DNA of 64,000 bases from Aquatica leii (lineage: Eukaryota > Arthropoda > Insecta > Coleoptera > Lampyridae). Position 1 is the first letter of the stretch; each line of letters starts with the position of its first letter. The position numbers were made by a program, and so were the translations under genes. The notes under the pieces are model-generated. The model had not been told where the DNA came from. It searched no databases and saw only the letters and a list, made by a program, of their open reading frames with translations. The stretch spans positions 175,879,027 to 175,943,026 of the forward strand of contig CM069432.1 in assembly GCA_035610365.1 (NCBI GenBank). Reading direction: 5' to 3'. Shown piece after piece: positions 50,444-61,830 of this stretch.

Positions 50444-50830
50444 TAGTGCAATATCCGTAATCCGAACTAATTGCTGCAAGGAGATGTTCGGATTATAGAA
50501 TGTTTTCGGAAAAATCTAAAAAAAAAACAACTGGTACATACATATTATGTATTTTATTATTAACATACAATATGTTACCACTTTGAAAGATAAATTAAGA
50601 AAATAAGAAATCCACAACTGTACAGCTGCGTGTTTTTTGAAGAATTTCCAATACACACTCTCATTTGTTTGTTTTTTCATAGAATTTAAATGTAATACAG
50701 AGTATTCCAGTGCTGAAGAGTCCAAATAGAACGAATTGCTGTCCACTGATCTGTAATAGTGGTTTCTGCAATTATATAAACAAATTTTTGTACTTGTGTA
50801 GTACAATTAAAAGTATTATGCTGCGTATTA
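50444..50830 (-). mobile_element. pogo/Tigger-type element end with transposase C-terminus
   Basis: After TA (50442-50443) the end reads TAGTGCAATATCCGTAATCC, then GAACTAATTGCTGCAAGGAG and TTCGGATTATAGAATG, very similar to the CAGTG...TAATCCGAA-type ends of Tigger/jerky elements. On the minus strand (50806-50516) the translation includes SSALEYSVLHLNSMKKQTNE, YWKFFKKHAAVQLWI and SYFLN. This resembles the helical C-terminal tail of jerky/Tigger transposases, which ends in ...Q--I-(D/Y)FF. The rest of the element is missing or has decayed beyond recognition past about 50,830. Confidence 0.5.
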
Positions 50831-53800
50831 TTCAAATACATTTTTCGAAATTTGCGGCTATAATATTTGCTATCAAATTAATAACTTTATCGTTTATTAC
50901 ATGTGGCTTAACCATTACCTGTATATTACTTAACATTGTTACCACTTCTATTTTTAGATTTAAACTAAATAAGTTGATAAGATATTATTAGTAAATGTAT
51001 AAATATATAACAATATCGGGTAGTAAATAACATAGTAAGTTATTCAAATGAACATAACATCAAAAATTGTTATAATTGTAACTGCAATTATTCAGACGCC
51101 ATGAAAAATAAATACACATTATGTGTTCTCGATTTATGACACGATAACAAATTTGGTTACAACGTTTAAAGCGATTAATTGATGTTTACTTTTTATAGCT
51201 AATTTTTACATTTCTAATACAATATTTACTACGTGAAAAAGTTTTTTTAGTTTTAGGATAGTTTTTCAGTTGCATAAATTATTTGAACATTTTTAGCAAA
51301 AGAAATTAATTTACTAGCGATGTTTACTTTAAGAAAGTTTTGAATATTCATGCACTTAATTTGAAACTCGTTAACGTGCATAAACAGTTATTAATATTAA
51401 TATAAGTTAAATTGGCATGGCGCAAAATTCTACATGTAATCATGAATATGAAACATTTTTTAAACTAAAAATAACTTAGTGTGAGAGTGTTTACTTTTTA
51501 ACAGACTTCAAGCTCTGCTACTGTATTAATATCTTAAGTAGTTTAGGCATCTGTCATTCGTTAACAGAATCATTCTTTTCACTTTCGACTTTATGCATCA
51601 TTTATGAATATGATGAATGAGTGTACATAGTAACCTAAACAAGTATTCATTAATTAATTTCAATTCAGTTTAATTTTCACCGGATGCAATTTTTATTATT
51701 TGCTGCTACAAAAAAAACCAATGGAATAAAACTTGAATTGTTTTAATGTAGTTCTCGTCATTCTGATTTAATGTGTAAAAACTCGATTAAGCTTTTTTTC
51801 TTGCAAAGTGTCTGTAGCGCTAGTTTATGATTTTATTATCCAATTTATTTCCAGTTTATAGAGTGTAGACAAGGTGTATTTTCAATGGTTTGAAAGATGA
51901 GTTTCCGATGAAAACTTGTAGATGAAAGGTAAAGGAAGAGGTCGTAGGTTTTCTTTACGTTCAATTTATATTAAAACTTGAAATTGTAGTTGTCATATTA
52001 TCTATTAAGCGTTCATTTTCATCGGGACTTTTTTGTTAAATGTAATAACTTTTATTTTTAAATTTCAGTTGCTTTGAAATTTTATGCTGTTACTGAAAAA
52101 TTTCAACCATTTCTTTTTTTAATTTGTATCTTTTTTAGTTTTGCAATAAAATTTTTTTTGTCGTTAAAATGTGTTTATTTTATATTTAATTATTCATGCC
52201 GTTTTTATTGTTTTCATGGATCGTGATTGGAATAACAGTGAATTAATTGTTTATAACGAACGTTTGCGCAAGCGGTCGTTATAATTTCAAATTAAAGAAC
52301 ATCGGTTAGGGATTAATAATGGCAAAATATTAAAAAACTTGTACAAAAGTTATAAATTAATTGCATATGGAAAATCTATGAATCTCGTTCCTAAACATTT
52401 TAATGTAACTTAAGAATGTATTTTTAAACGCACAATATAATTTTGTTCATACACACTAATAACTGCTAAGTATTGTAGTTTCAACACGGTTTTTAGTCTT
52501 AAGTAAAAGACCTTTAGTTGTATAAACACTTTTCGTTCATGATTCAGTAGTTACAGTTTTTTTTCATTTACGTGTGAAAAATGTGATTATTACATTTTAA
52601 AAAAACTTCATAGTCATATTTATAAAAAAAAATTTGTACCTAAACGTTAAATGTTTAATCTTATTAATTCGATATAACTTTTGGATGAATCAGTTTGTTG
52701 AAATACACGATTTCAGAAAAATGATTGGAATTAACTAAATGATTTCATCTTGTTAAAAAAGAATCAGTCATAAATAAAGTTAAATTGTTAGATTTTATAG
52801 TTTTAACGACAGCGATGGTAATCATTTACACGACGACCACTTAATGGATATAGGTTATGTTTCAAGTTTCGTTTGAATATATTTTTGTGGTCGTTTTACA
52901 AATTCTATAGTCTAAAATAACCGCGTGTTTATTATGTAGATTTCTGATTTCGTATTACTATAAGTTTTTTTGGGCAATAATGATAAAGGAGTTCAAGTGT
53001 TATGGCAGGAATATTATATGTTATTCAAAATACGACGTCAATATTAAGCTGCAATATCTTACTTTTTTAAACTAAATTTTTTTTCATATATATTTACTCC
53101 GTTTACCTTAAAATTATGAATTTGCGATTGTCAATATCATAAAATATTTGCCATTAAATGGGTTTGACCAAAATTTTATACTATTTCAGGTAGAATTTTT
53201 CAGTTATTAAATTAAGCACAAATCATCAATACGTGTTAAAAGTAACCGGTATAGAATATAGATATTTGGATATTCTTAGCACATTGAACGTGAATTGCGT
53301 ATGCATATAAGTTATATCTTTACAGTTCATTTTATTTTATAAGCCTGAATTAGTACTATTAAATATTCAAAATTTATTTAAGATCGGCAATAATTTAACT
53401 CGATACTGTCAATAAAATTTCACATATTTTTAAACATTTGCGATAACTTCACGCGAAAACCAATGTGCATTACTGAAAAGTGTTGAGGAATGCCTAAAAT
53501 TTATTGACCCAACAAAAAACAAAAATTTATTGAAATATTCAGTTCATCTTCATTGGTATATTTATTATATTGTTCGAATTTATTTTATTCCAAGTATTAT
53601 TCATATTTACGATCTAAAGCACTTTACGATAAATGTTTATTTAGATTTTAGGCATTATTATTTGGAATAACCAAGTTCGTTCTATAAAATAGTAAGTTTT
53701 CTTCAACATAGACAATAGAGCATAAAAATTAATGAGTTTCTAATTTTACTAAATTCTTAAAACGAGTGTTTTTAGATTTTTTTTTGCAAGAATAAAAACT

Positions 53801-54090
53801 TTTATTAGGCAATTCGACAGAAAACTTTATCGATTCTTTCGAAGTCGTGGTCTGAATGTAGGTTGGGATATCTTATTTTCTAAACTTCGGGGTCTATCAA
53901 AGAAAACAAATGCCTGAAAATTCTTGATTTATCTGGCATAAGAATTAGACCAAACATTTCTAAAGATGTCTACTTAAAGTTTTTAACTGCTTCAATGCGC
54001 TCGGATGTACTACAACACTCAGTTTTACTCGTCGTAAGTAAAGACAGGATAGTTAAGTAAAATGAATTTTTCTATTTTACATCTATAATA
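50831..54090. other. AT-rich stretch without recognised genes
   Basis: Only one structured spot was seen, the palindrome at 52251-52284. No protein or RNA gene was recognised. Confidence 0.5.
52251..52284. repeat. 34-bp palindrome with GCGCAAGCG loop
   Basis: TTATAACGA (52251-52259) pairs perfectly with TCGTTATAA (52276-52284); the loop ACGTTTGCGCAAGCGG is GC-rich in an AT-rich background and shares GCGCAAGCG with the loop at about 40,106-40,116. Confidence 0.7.
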
Positions 54091-54128
54091 AAGCCATTAC
54101 AGCACTAAAAACAGTGCGGTAATGGCTT
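54091..54128. repeat. Nearly perfect 38-bp hairpin
   Basis: AAGCCATTAC-A-GCACT pairs with AGTGC-G-GTAATGGCTT around an AAAAAC loop: 15 pairs and one A/G mismatch. A third arm copy, GTGCTGTAATAG, follows at about 54,136. It lies 34 bp from the Penelope-like element's outer end. Confidence 0.8.
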
Positions 54129-54628
54129 ATTAGCGTGCTGTAATAGAACAGTATAATTTTCTACTAAGATAAGAATGTCTTCTGGGTTTGGACCGTGTCG
54201 TTGTTGTAACCGAAGTTGCCAACGTTTCGCCCACTTTCGTAAGGGGCGTGGGATAAATCGCAAAACTTAAACAAGCAACCGAAATCTAACTAAGAACTTC
54301 TCAAAAGTTAGGTTATTCACTTGTGAAACAAGCCATAATCTAAATTCTGAAAAGGTAAGAAAGAAAACGATAACTTAAAAAAGCAAACGAAAACCTAACA
54401 AAGAACCACTACCGAGTTAGGTAATCAACTTGTGAACCAAGCCAGATTCTAAACTCCGTAGAAGTGACTTAAGAAGAAATAGTCTCCGTATATAAAGGAA
54501 AAGGATCGTCAGGGATGGTTAGGCTAGACTGTGATTAGGTTACGGTTGATAAGGGGCGTGTTTTCAATAAATGACTAATCACCGGGAACCAAAGAGGGGA
54601 TAGCTCGAAACCATGATCGCGATTGAGG

Positions 54629-55543
54629 TTATTGGGGTGTTTGGGTGATTTCTATGCTTTCTCGGAATTTCCTGTTGAAAAAGAATGGAGATTTGGCAAT
54701 CAACGAAACATTATCAAAATCTATCTTGTGACCTGTAGTAAAATGATGTTCAGCGACCGCAGACTTGGAAGTATACCTTTTCCTTATACAACGATCATGT
54801 TCTGAAATGCGAGTAATGACGGAACGACCGGTTTCACCAATGTAGACTAAACCACAAGAACAGGGAATTTGGTATACACCTTGAGATGAAAGTGTAGGAA
54901 ATTTGTCTTTGGGAGAAGGAAGAATCTGAGAGATTTTTCCTGTTGAGTTGAATATGGGTTTAATACCGTTCTTACGAAGAAGTTTTCCTATTTGGTCTGT
55001 AACCTTGTGATTGTAGGGTAAGAAGGCCAATTTCGGGTTAGATTCGGGAGTAGAAATGTCCTTAGGTAATCGAGTACGTGGATGTAGACGACGATTAATA
55101 ACTATGAATTTCTCGCTTTACATAACCATTGTTCACTAAGGTTCTAGTAAGATGACGGAGCTCCGAGTCTAGATTCTCAGGTTGGCAAATAGAAAAGGCA
55201 CGATGAACCAAAGATTCTATAACAGAACGTTTCTGTGCAGGATGATGATGAGACGTTTCAAAGGATTCCATAAAAATGTTAGCTACAACAGGTGATACAG
55301 GAGAACCCATAGCAGCACCAGAAACCTGTTCGTAAAACTTGTTATCAAATTGGAAGTAAGTAGAGGATAGACACTTATATCAATAAGAGGAACCAAACTC
55401 AAGTCTTTTCCATGTTGGGACAGAATCTGTTTGATGATAATAAGCAAATCCTTAATAGGGACTTTAGTAAAAAGTGCAGTAACATCAAAGCTCACAAGAA
55501 TATCTTGGGGTTCAAGCTTTATCGAAAACACGCCCCTTATCAA
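54629..55543 (-). pseudogene. Penelope-like RT and GIY-YIG endonuclease, incomplete
   Basis: In order on the minus strand: PQDILVSFDVTALFTKVPIK (RT motif with the first catalytic Asp, about 55,510-55,450), MGSPVSPVVANIFMESFE (the next RT motif, about 55,310), HHHPAQKRSVIESLVHRAFS and the C-terminal endonuclease GVYQIPCSCGLVYIGETGRS with the GIY-YIG equivalents GVY and YIG (about 54,890), followed by SKSAVAEHHFTTGH. The RT is shortened: the N-terminal fingers and the block with the second catalytic pair are not found. The nuclease half is an open frame of 133 codons. The family is certain; it is not functional. Confidence 0.85.
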
Positions 55544-55845
55544 CCGTCACCCAATCACAGTCGAGCCTAACCATCCGTGACGATCCTTTTCCTTTATATA
55601 CGGAGACTATTTCTTCTTAAGTCACTTCTACGGAGTTTAGAATCTGGATTGGTTCACAAGTTAATTACCTAACACGGTAGTGGTTCTTTGTTAAATTTTC
55701 GTTTGCTTTTTCAAGTTATTGTTTTATTTCTTATCTTTTCAGAGTTTAGATTATGGCTTGTTTCACAAGTGGATAACCTAACTTTTGAGAAGTTCTTAGA
55801 TAGATTTTGGTTGTTTGTTTGAGTTTTGCGATTTATCCCACGTCC

Positions 55846-55895
55846 TGATGAAGCTCCTTACGAAAGTGGGCGAAACGTGGGCAACTTCGGTTACA
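55846..55895 (+). ncRNA. Hammerhead-ribozyme-like motif in the Penelope-like arm
   Basis: CCCACGTCCTGATGAAGCTC is followed by a loop, GGGC, GAAA and CGTGGG. The exact core CTGATGA and GAAA are present. GCTC can pair with GGGC (one G-U) as stem II, and CCCACG pairs perfectly with CGTGGG outside. Hammerhead motifs are established for Penelope-like elements. One extra A before stem II and the missing canonical stem I make self-cleavage uncertain. The inverted arm (54,205-54,245) lacks the CTGATGA segment. Confidence 0.5.
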
Positions 55896-56732
55896 ACAAC
55901 AACACGGTTCAAACCCGGAAGACATTTTTATCTTAGTATAGATTCCGGCCGTGGAAGCCTTCGCTAGTATAATTTTGTTTTTTAATATTGAAATATCAAA
56001 ACCAAAGTAGTAATTCTAACCTGTTCTAAACTATAATTAAAAATAATCTCTATAAGATAACAAAGATAACTGAAATGTACTACTTTGGTACTACCAAAGA
56101 GAATCGTTTTTGTTTGAAAACAATTATGTATAAGCTTGAAAATATATTATATTGTAAGAATAAATCTAATCTATTTTTGATTTTGGATCGAACAATTACT
56201 ATATACATTGATAGTTACATTAGATGTATCTTGGGCATTTATTATTACTCTAGATAAGTCCTTAGTTGATACATTTTTGCAAAAAGTACTATTATTTTTT
56301 TTTTAGTTTTTGGTATAGTGACTTTATATGCAACGTCGTCTATGGACATATTCGTTAATTCTTCTCGTCTGCATGCACCGTTGTAACCAATTATCAAAAT
56401 ACCCTAAATTGATACCATTACTTAGCTGTGATATATATACATGCAAAAAGTACACCTACTTTTATTGCCAGATATTTTTTATCATCTGATCCACGTACAA
56501 ATTTATTAACATTCATGTCTTCTAGAATTTTAGACTTGTTCGGAGTATAACCGTCAAATGATCATTTTAATAAAGCCTGCGATTTGTTATTTGAAGATGT
56601 TTACATCTTCATATGTATTTAGGTATTACCTCAACATCGATTACGTTGTCCATAAACTAGATGCTTTATTATTTTTTAATATACTATGTTTTATAAATTA
56701 ATAAATTCAAGATAGGTCTAATTTAAAATACG

Positions 56733-57156
56733 TTTTTGTGCTGCCAACATCGCAAACGTCAATATTCGTTCGTTAATGTAGTTACGTAATAGGCGAAAAA
56801 AGCTCTAGGGTGGCAAAATGAAAACTAGAAATTTACATAAAACTAAGTTTCAATTATTATATTAGAACAAGTATGCGACAGGTGGAAAAGTCATTTAAAA
56901 GATTGCCTTTTGTAAAATTACATTCTTTTTTGAAAAAAATAAAAAAACCGCCAGAAATATAATGTTGGTACTACGTTTATTAATAAATCTATCAAATTTG
57001 ATAATAATTTTAACATCTAATATAATAATTGACTTTGAACACTTAGTTTTATGTGGATTTTTAGTTTTCATTTTGCCACTCTAAAGTTGATTTCGCCTAT
57101 TACGTAACTACACTAACGAACGAATATTAACGTTTGCGATATTGGCAGCACAAAAA
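56733..57156. mobile_element. MITE with about 130-bp terminal inverted repeats
   Basis: The left arm starts TTTTTGTGCTGCCAACATCG (56733). The right arm (about 57,022-57,156) is its reverse complement at about 90% identity through ATATTCGTTCGTTA, TAGTTACGTAATAGGCGAAA and GTGGCAAAATGAAAACTA. The unmatched centre is about 150 bp and AT-rich. It has no coding capacity and looks fairly young from the arm identity. No clear target duplication was found. Confidence 0.75.
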
Positions 57157-59860
57157 ATAATGTACGTTACTCCCGTCGAAAGTTTCATAGCACAACTCAC
57201 TCACATGCGACGCGAACCCCCACGATTAACGTTTTTTAAACAGCCTTTTTACCTTTTTTGTCAGTCAAGACGAGCTATAAACATTCTAAAATTCTTGAAT
57301 TCACAATCTTCACGGTTTTGTAGATTCGAATTTCATTTTAAGTAAGTGGAACAATTAATTAAAATAAAATTTCGGAATACTGGTTGGAATAATCAAAATT
57401 TGCATTTTTTATGTTAAACAACAGGATTATTCTCCACATTTTTTAGTAGATTTAAATTCTTCATTTTTATTGTTTACAATTCCATAAAAAGTGATTAAAT
57501 GGCGATTTTGTAATGTCAATTTCTTGATTATTTTCAAAATTGCCTAAACGCATAAGATAAGTTTTCATGCATGTAATTTAATTTTTACAAATAATTGGAA
57601 AAATGTTAATATAATTGACTTTACAATTGATTCATTTATATATGTTTATGCAACAAACGGTATATGCACATTTAATGTAATGTTGATTTGAGTACCTAAA
57701 TGAAATTTAGAAATATGTAATTAAAATATACTTTATCGTTTCTGTACTCGATGTTTAAAATTGTTTACAGTGTTTAGTTTTTTGCATTTAAGATCACATT
57801 AATGCAGAAATATATCTTCACGATAAACCCTTTCTGCAACACTTATTTGTATGCTGCTAGATAGATACTACACATTCATAAGAGTTAAGTACTAATTTTC
57901 GCTAATAAAAAATATGAGTACGTGAGAAACATTTCCATTACTGTTCATATTTAGAGTTATATGTAAACAAAGAACTCTGGGCAAAATATGATGTGTTTGT
58001 GTTTAGAAAGTTAAATATAATATCTACACCCTTCGTATATGCGCAAAAAAAATTGTTGCTAATTTAACTTATTTTGCAAATTCTATTTATTTTCATACTA
58101 CAACCCTAATATTTAACTTTTAGAACTGGCTTTTGTTGCTGTAGAGTATATAAATTATTTCTGAAATAAAAACAGATAAGAAACGTTAAATTTATTGTTT
58201 GCGTTTCGTATTCTTCTGATTCGAGTAATCGATTAAAAGTTTGTTTTGGTCGAAAAACTGCAGTGTTGTTGCTTAAATAGTATATATCTATGTATATAGT
58301 TCTAACCTATTTTTTTCTTTGAAAATGCTATTGAAATTGATTTTTGAAGTAGCAGATTAGAAGGACGTTTGCATTACACCTTGTTTCTATAATTCATTAA
58401 AATAGAAAATTTTATTTTTATGGTAGCGTGATTTGATTATCATGATGCACGGTTTATGGTTCTACTTCAGCTTTATTGTGTATGCATGGTGATTATGTAA
58501 AAATGGCTACCTTTGTAGTTTTACTGCTGACTTGCTATGCCTGCTGAATTTCAAATACTTGTAATGGATCTTGAATTTGTATTTACTTTTATTTGCTGAT
58601 TTATTTCTTAAATATTTAGATAAAATATTTGATATCGGTACTGCTAATCCATTCGTATTAAAATTTGTTTAAATGCAAAGATGGATTTCAAAAAACAAAA
58701 TACTTTGGAATATAATGTAAAACCGTATATTTCAGTTAAGATTCAATAAATATAATCGCAATTGAACGAAATTATAAATGACCAAATAAACATCGAGTAA
58801 CTTCTATCTATTAAAACTAGTTACCGTCAAGGTAATGCAGATTTTTATTGTTATAGTAAAAATTATCTTGAGTTGTAACCATAGTTGTAATAAATATATT
58901 TCCAAGTTTGTTGCAAGACAAACAAATAAAAATTGTTGAAATAACACAAATGTCGAACATTATTAGCATTCATGCACCAGTAAAGACTGCAATTTTATTA
59001 AGGATACTGATTTAATTTTACTTATAAAATTCAAATGCTTCTTAATATAACATACATAACAGACTCTTCTCAAATTAATTAAAATTTGAAATCATGTTAC
59101 TTAATACTTGAATTACCTACATTTATCCGATGTTGGTTGATTATCAAAAATCTAATACTATCAACCATTTGTGCACAATATTTAAATTATAATATTAAAA
59201 ACCATTGTATAATCAGTTGACTTAACTGTAGAAACTACAATCAAGTTTCTCGATTTAGATGTTAATAATCCAGTCTAATATCTGGATTTGTTAACACAAG
59301 ATTTAAAAATGGTTCTATATACTTATTTAATTTTATATTTATAATCCAAGAATAATGAAAAGCGTACTTATCAATAGTAGTCATTTGGTAGTTTTACGAG
59401 GAAAGTTGCTTTAAAAATGGGTAGTTTTATAGATTTCGATGCTTCCGTTTGTTTTGACGTATTTTACAGGTCAAGTGTAGTAGAATTTTATAAATAAAAG
59501 TTGGCACTAGTAATCATTAATTAATTAAACGTCATCTGCCAAATTGTCAGATTTATTAACAATACACCATTATCTATGTTATTGTTTAGAGTAGCACTAA
59601 CAATTTTTTTTAAACAAATATAAAAATTTGCTTATATCTTACATTTGCTAAAAACAACAATGATTTTATTTTCATAGAAGTAAAATTGTAATAATATTAT
59701 GTAATTGTCAAATTAATTTCAAAAACAATTGTATTTCGTCATTACAAGTTTTAGTTTTATCAACATATGTTATTGAATTTTATTAAAAATTAGTACTTAA
59801 ATAACTGCTTTAATAATAATATAAAAGAAATAAAAATAATAAAGGTCAGCACAAAAAATG
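57157..59860. other. AT-rich stretch without recognised genes
   Basis: No frame, repeat end or RNA gene could be supported here. Confidence 0.5.
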
Positions 59861-59864
59861 TTGT

Positions 59865-59956
59865 GTATCACACGTCCTAAAGGTATTTTGCGAGTATTCG
59901 CTTTTTGTACAAATATCCTCATACTCGTAAAATAGCACTTTCGGGACTAGTGATAC
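59865..59956. mobile_element. Small foldback/MITE (about 92 bp)
   Basis: GTATCACACGTCC and ATTTTGCGAGTAT on the left face ATACTCGTAAAAT and GGGACTAGTGATAC on the right, about 85% complementary with a short loop. GTAT at both tips also bounds the foldback at 5383-5512, so they may belong to related families. Confidence 0.6.
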
Positions 59957-60089
59957 AAATAACTATTGTCTTACTCATTTCACGATAAAAACATTAAATG
60001 CAAAATGAGCAAATTTTTTACAATTTATGTAATCAGTTTTTTGGTAAAATTAATAGTTTTGACGCATTTTGGTCAAAAAACTCATTTCC

Positions 60090-61830
60090 ACACCACCTGC
60101 AGGTAGAGTAAGCAGTGCGTTTTTTTATCGCGGCATGCCCAATAGGTCTATTCCAAAATTTAGCGCATTCTCCTTGACTTTGCTGTTTTTGATGAACCAG
60201 GTTGCGAGTTCCTTGCCTTTAAAAGTACCGATCAAAACGTCACAGACTGAAATTTCTTCTACATCATGCGCGATGGGATTATCAGTTTCATCGTAATCTT
60301 CTTCGTTCTCGATTTTATCATACGTTTGCTCGAAAATAGTCTCCGTTTCTTTCTCTTCGTCGCTTTCTTGTAATGGAACTTGCGAGTTATCACAGGTACC
60401 ACTACAATTGCTTCATATAACGGAGCACTAACCCAGGTTTTCTGCATCCACAAGCTTTCTGACATATCTTTTTGCATTTGCAAGAAATAACTTATAACAA
60501 GCTTTTGGGAGCTGTGGGCTCGATTGCGATGACACGAATTAGCACATTCTTGTTTTTTGCATTTCCATTGCTCTGCATTTTGTTTATTTCCATACCACTG
60601 CTGAAGCTCGTAATAGGTTCGGAACAAATGTTGTCGTGCTGGTGGTGGTAGAGACGCAATATTAAATTTAGTTTCATGTATATTATATACTTCTTTAAAT
60701 ACATTCTTTTTTTACTTTTCTCATAACGGTAACTGTATAATTCAATAAGGAAGCGTTCTCTAGCTTTAGCAATAATCTTTGGATCAGCATTTAGATTTTT
60801 GAATACCTGGAGTACATTCATAAATTTCATTTTTCTTGATTAAATAACCTTGATGTATCACAGTCACTGAAGGAATTCAAGAATAATATAGGATCTATGA
60901 ACTTTTCGTTGAATATATTTAAATTGTTCCTTTTTCCGGTTTAAGAATATATATGTTTGAACGAGTAGATAGAGTCGTCAAAAGAATAAGAAGATTACAT
61001 CTTCTTCGGCAACTATTACGAAATAAAATTCTGGTGAAGCGCTTATTGCGGTATCGATTATTAGCGTATGCGCATCTTCCGTGGCTTGTTTGACCATGAA
61101 GTTCTCAGCTTTAAATTTTGTCTTCAACATTCAATGAGGCGGTTCTTGTTTGCATCATTGCTCAAGAATTATTTTGTGACACAGTTGGGATCATTGTTTC
61201 ATCAAAAAGTATGTCTACTGAATCAGTTTTTCCTGATTGTCGGGATCGCTTCGCATATTTGGAACAACAATTTGCTAAATCTTTTGGATATCCGTCAAAT
61301 ACGATAATTGTGTTGGGTGTTATAGTTCGATCGAACGTATATAACGTATTTATTGCTAATGGATGAAAACGATTAACCGCGATGCCAAATGACTCGGTGT
61401 AATAAGTATCCTCGGTCGATGATATACATCGTATCTTCAAAATTTATATCTCCATAATGTTGCTTAAATGCCCTTATACATAGAAGATTTAAAACATTTG
61501 CGAATACCTTCGTCATTGTAAAGAGATAATTGGAATGGAGCAAGTTCGTATGTAAGAAAATTTTTATGTTCTTTTTCACATTCTTTTGCAACGCACATTT
61601 TTTAGAAAATTAATAAGGGATTAATCAATGTCGTTTTCTATCCGGATGCCTGCATCCATAACACCAAGTGATTTTATTCAGTCATTTTGAATGAATTTTA
61701 TGGTATAGAAATTGCTGCCAATGATTTTAGAAAAATAATTTTTTGAGACGTAACTCCAGTGCTTATTGACATGATTTCCTTTAATATTGGAATCAGTCGT
61801 CATTGCCACGATTAACCTGCAAACTTCTCA
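60090..61830 (-). pseudogene. Relic of a repetitive nuclease-like gene family with Cys-rich C-terminus
   Basis: In order on the minus strand: ASGIRIEN-type segment (about 61,650), LTYELAPFQLSLYNDEGIRK (about 61,530), DTMYIIDRGYLLHRVIWHRG (61,430-61,373), NTIIVFDGYPKDLANCCSKY (about 61,300), EDAHTLIIDTAISASPEFYF (about 61,070), VLQVFKNLNADPKIIAKARE, ASLPPPARQHLFRTYYELQQ with WYGN (about 60,640) and a CXC-like stretch CKCKKICQKACGCRKPGL (about 60,480-60,430). I recognise this order (YELAPFP, LLH, VFDGY, EDAD, LPPT--HS-R-Y-Q-QQW, Cys array) from a repetitive, unnamed arthropod protein family. The VFDGY and EDA-D blocks suggest a PIN/FEN-like nuclease, which is inference. An acidic tail follows the Cys array. 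The copy is broken in several places. It abuts the hAT exons at 61,830. Its mobile carrier is unknown. Confidence 0.6.

Larger units (their letters stand above)
54162..55938 (-). mobile_element. Penelope-like retroelement (truncated) with inverted terminal arms
   Basis: Two arms of about 400 bp, 54162-54565 and 55524-55938, are inverted copies of each other (for example ACTAAGATAAGAATGTC against the reverse complement GACATTTTTATCTTAGT). Between them, on the minus strand, lie reverse transcriptase and GIY-YIG endonuclease remnants. Pseudo-LTRs that may be inverted, a telomerase-like RT and a GIY-YIG nuclease define Penelope-like elements. Both arms contain the CTTACGAAAGTGGGCGAAAC segment; only the right arm has the complete hammerhead-like core. 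The element is broken. Confidence 0.85.

Noticed and set aside
50710-50991. 93-codon hydrophobic frame on the plus strand
   Set aside because: It overlaps the better supported minus-strand pogo/Tigger C-terminus, and its hydrophobicity follows from T-rich DNA.
60069-60296. Plus-strand frame of 75 codons
   Set aside because: It is the shadow of the acidic C-terminal part of the minus-strand nuclease-like relic.
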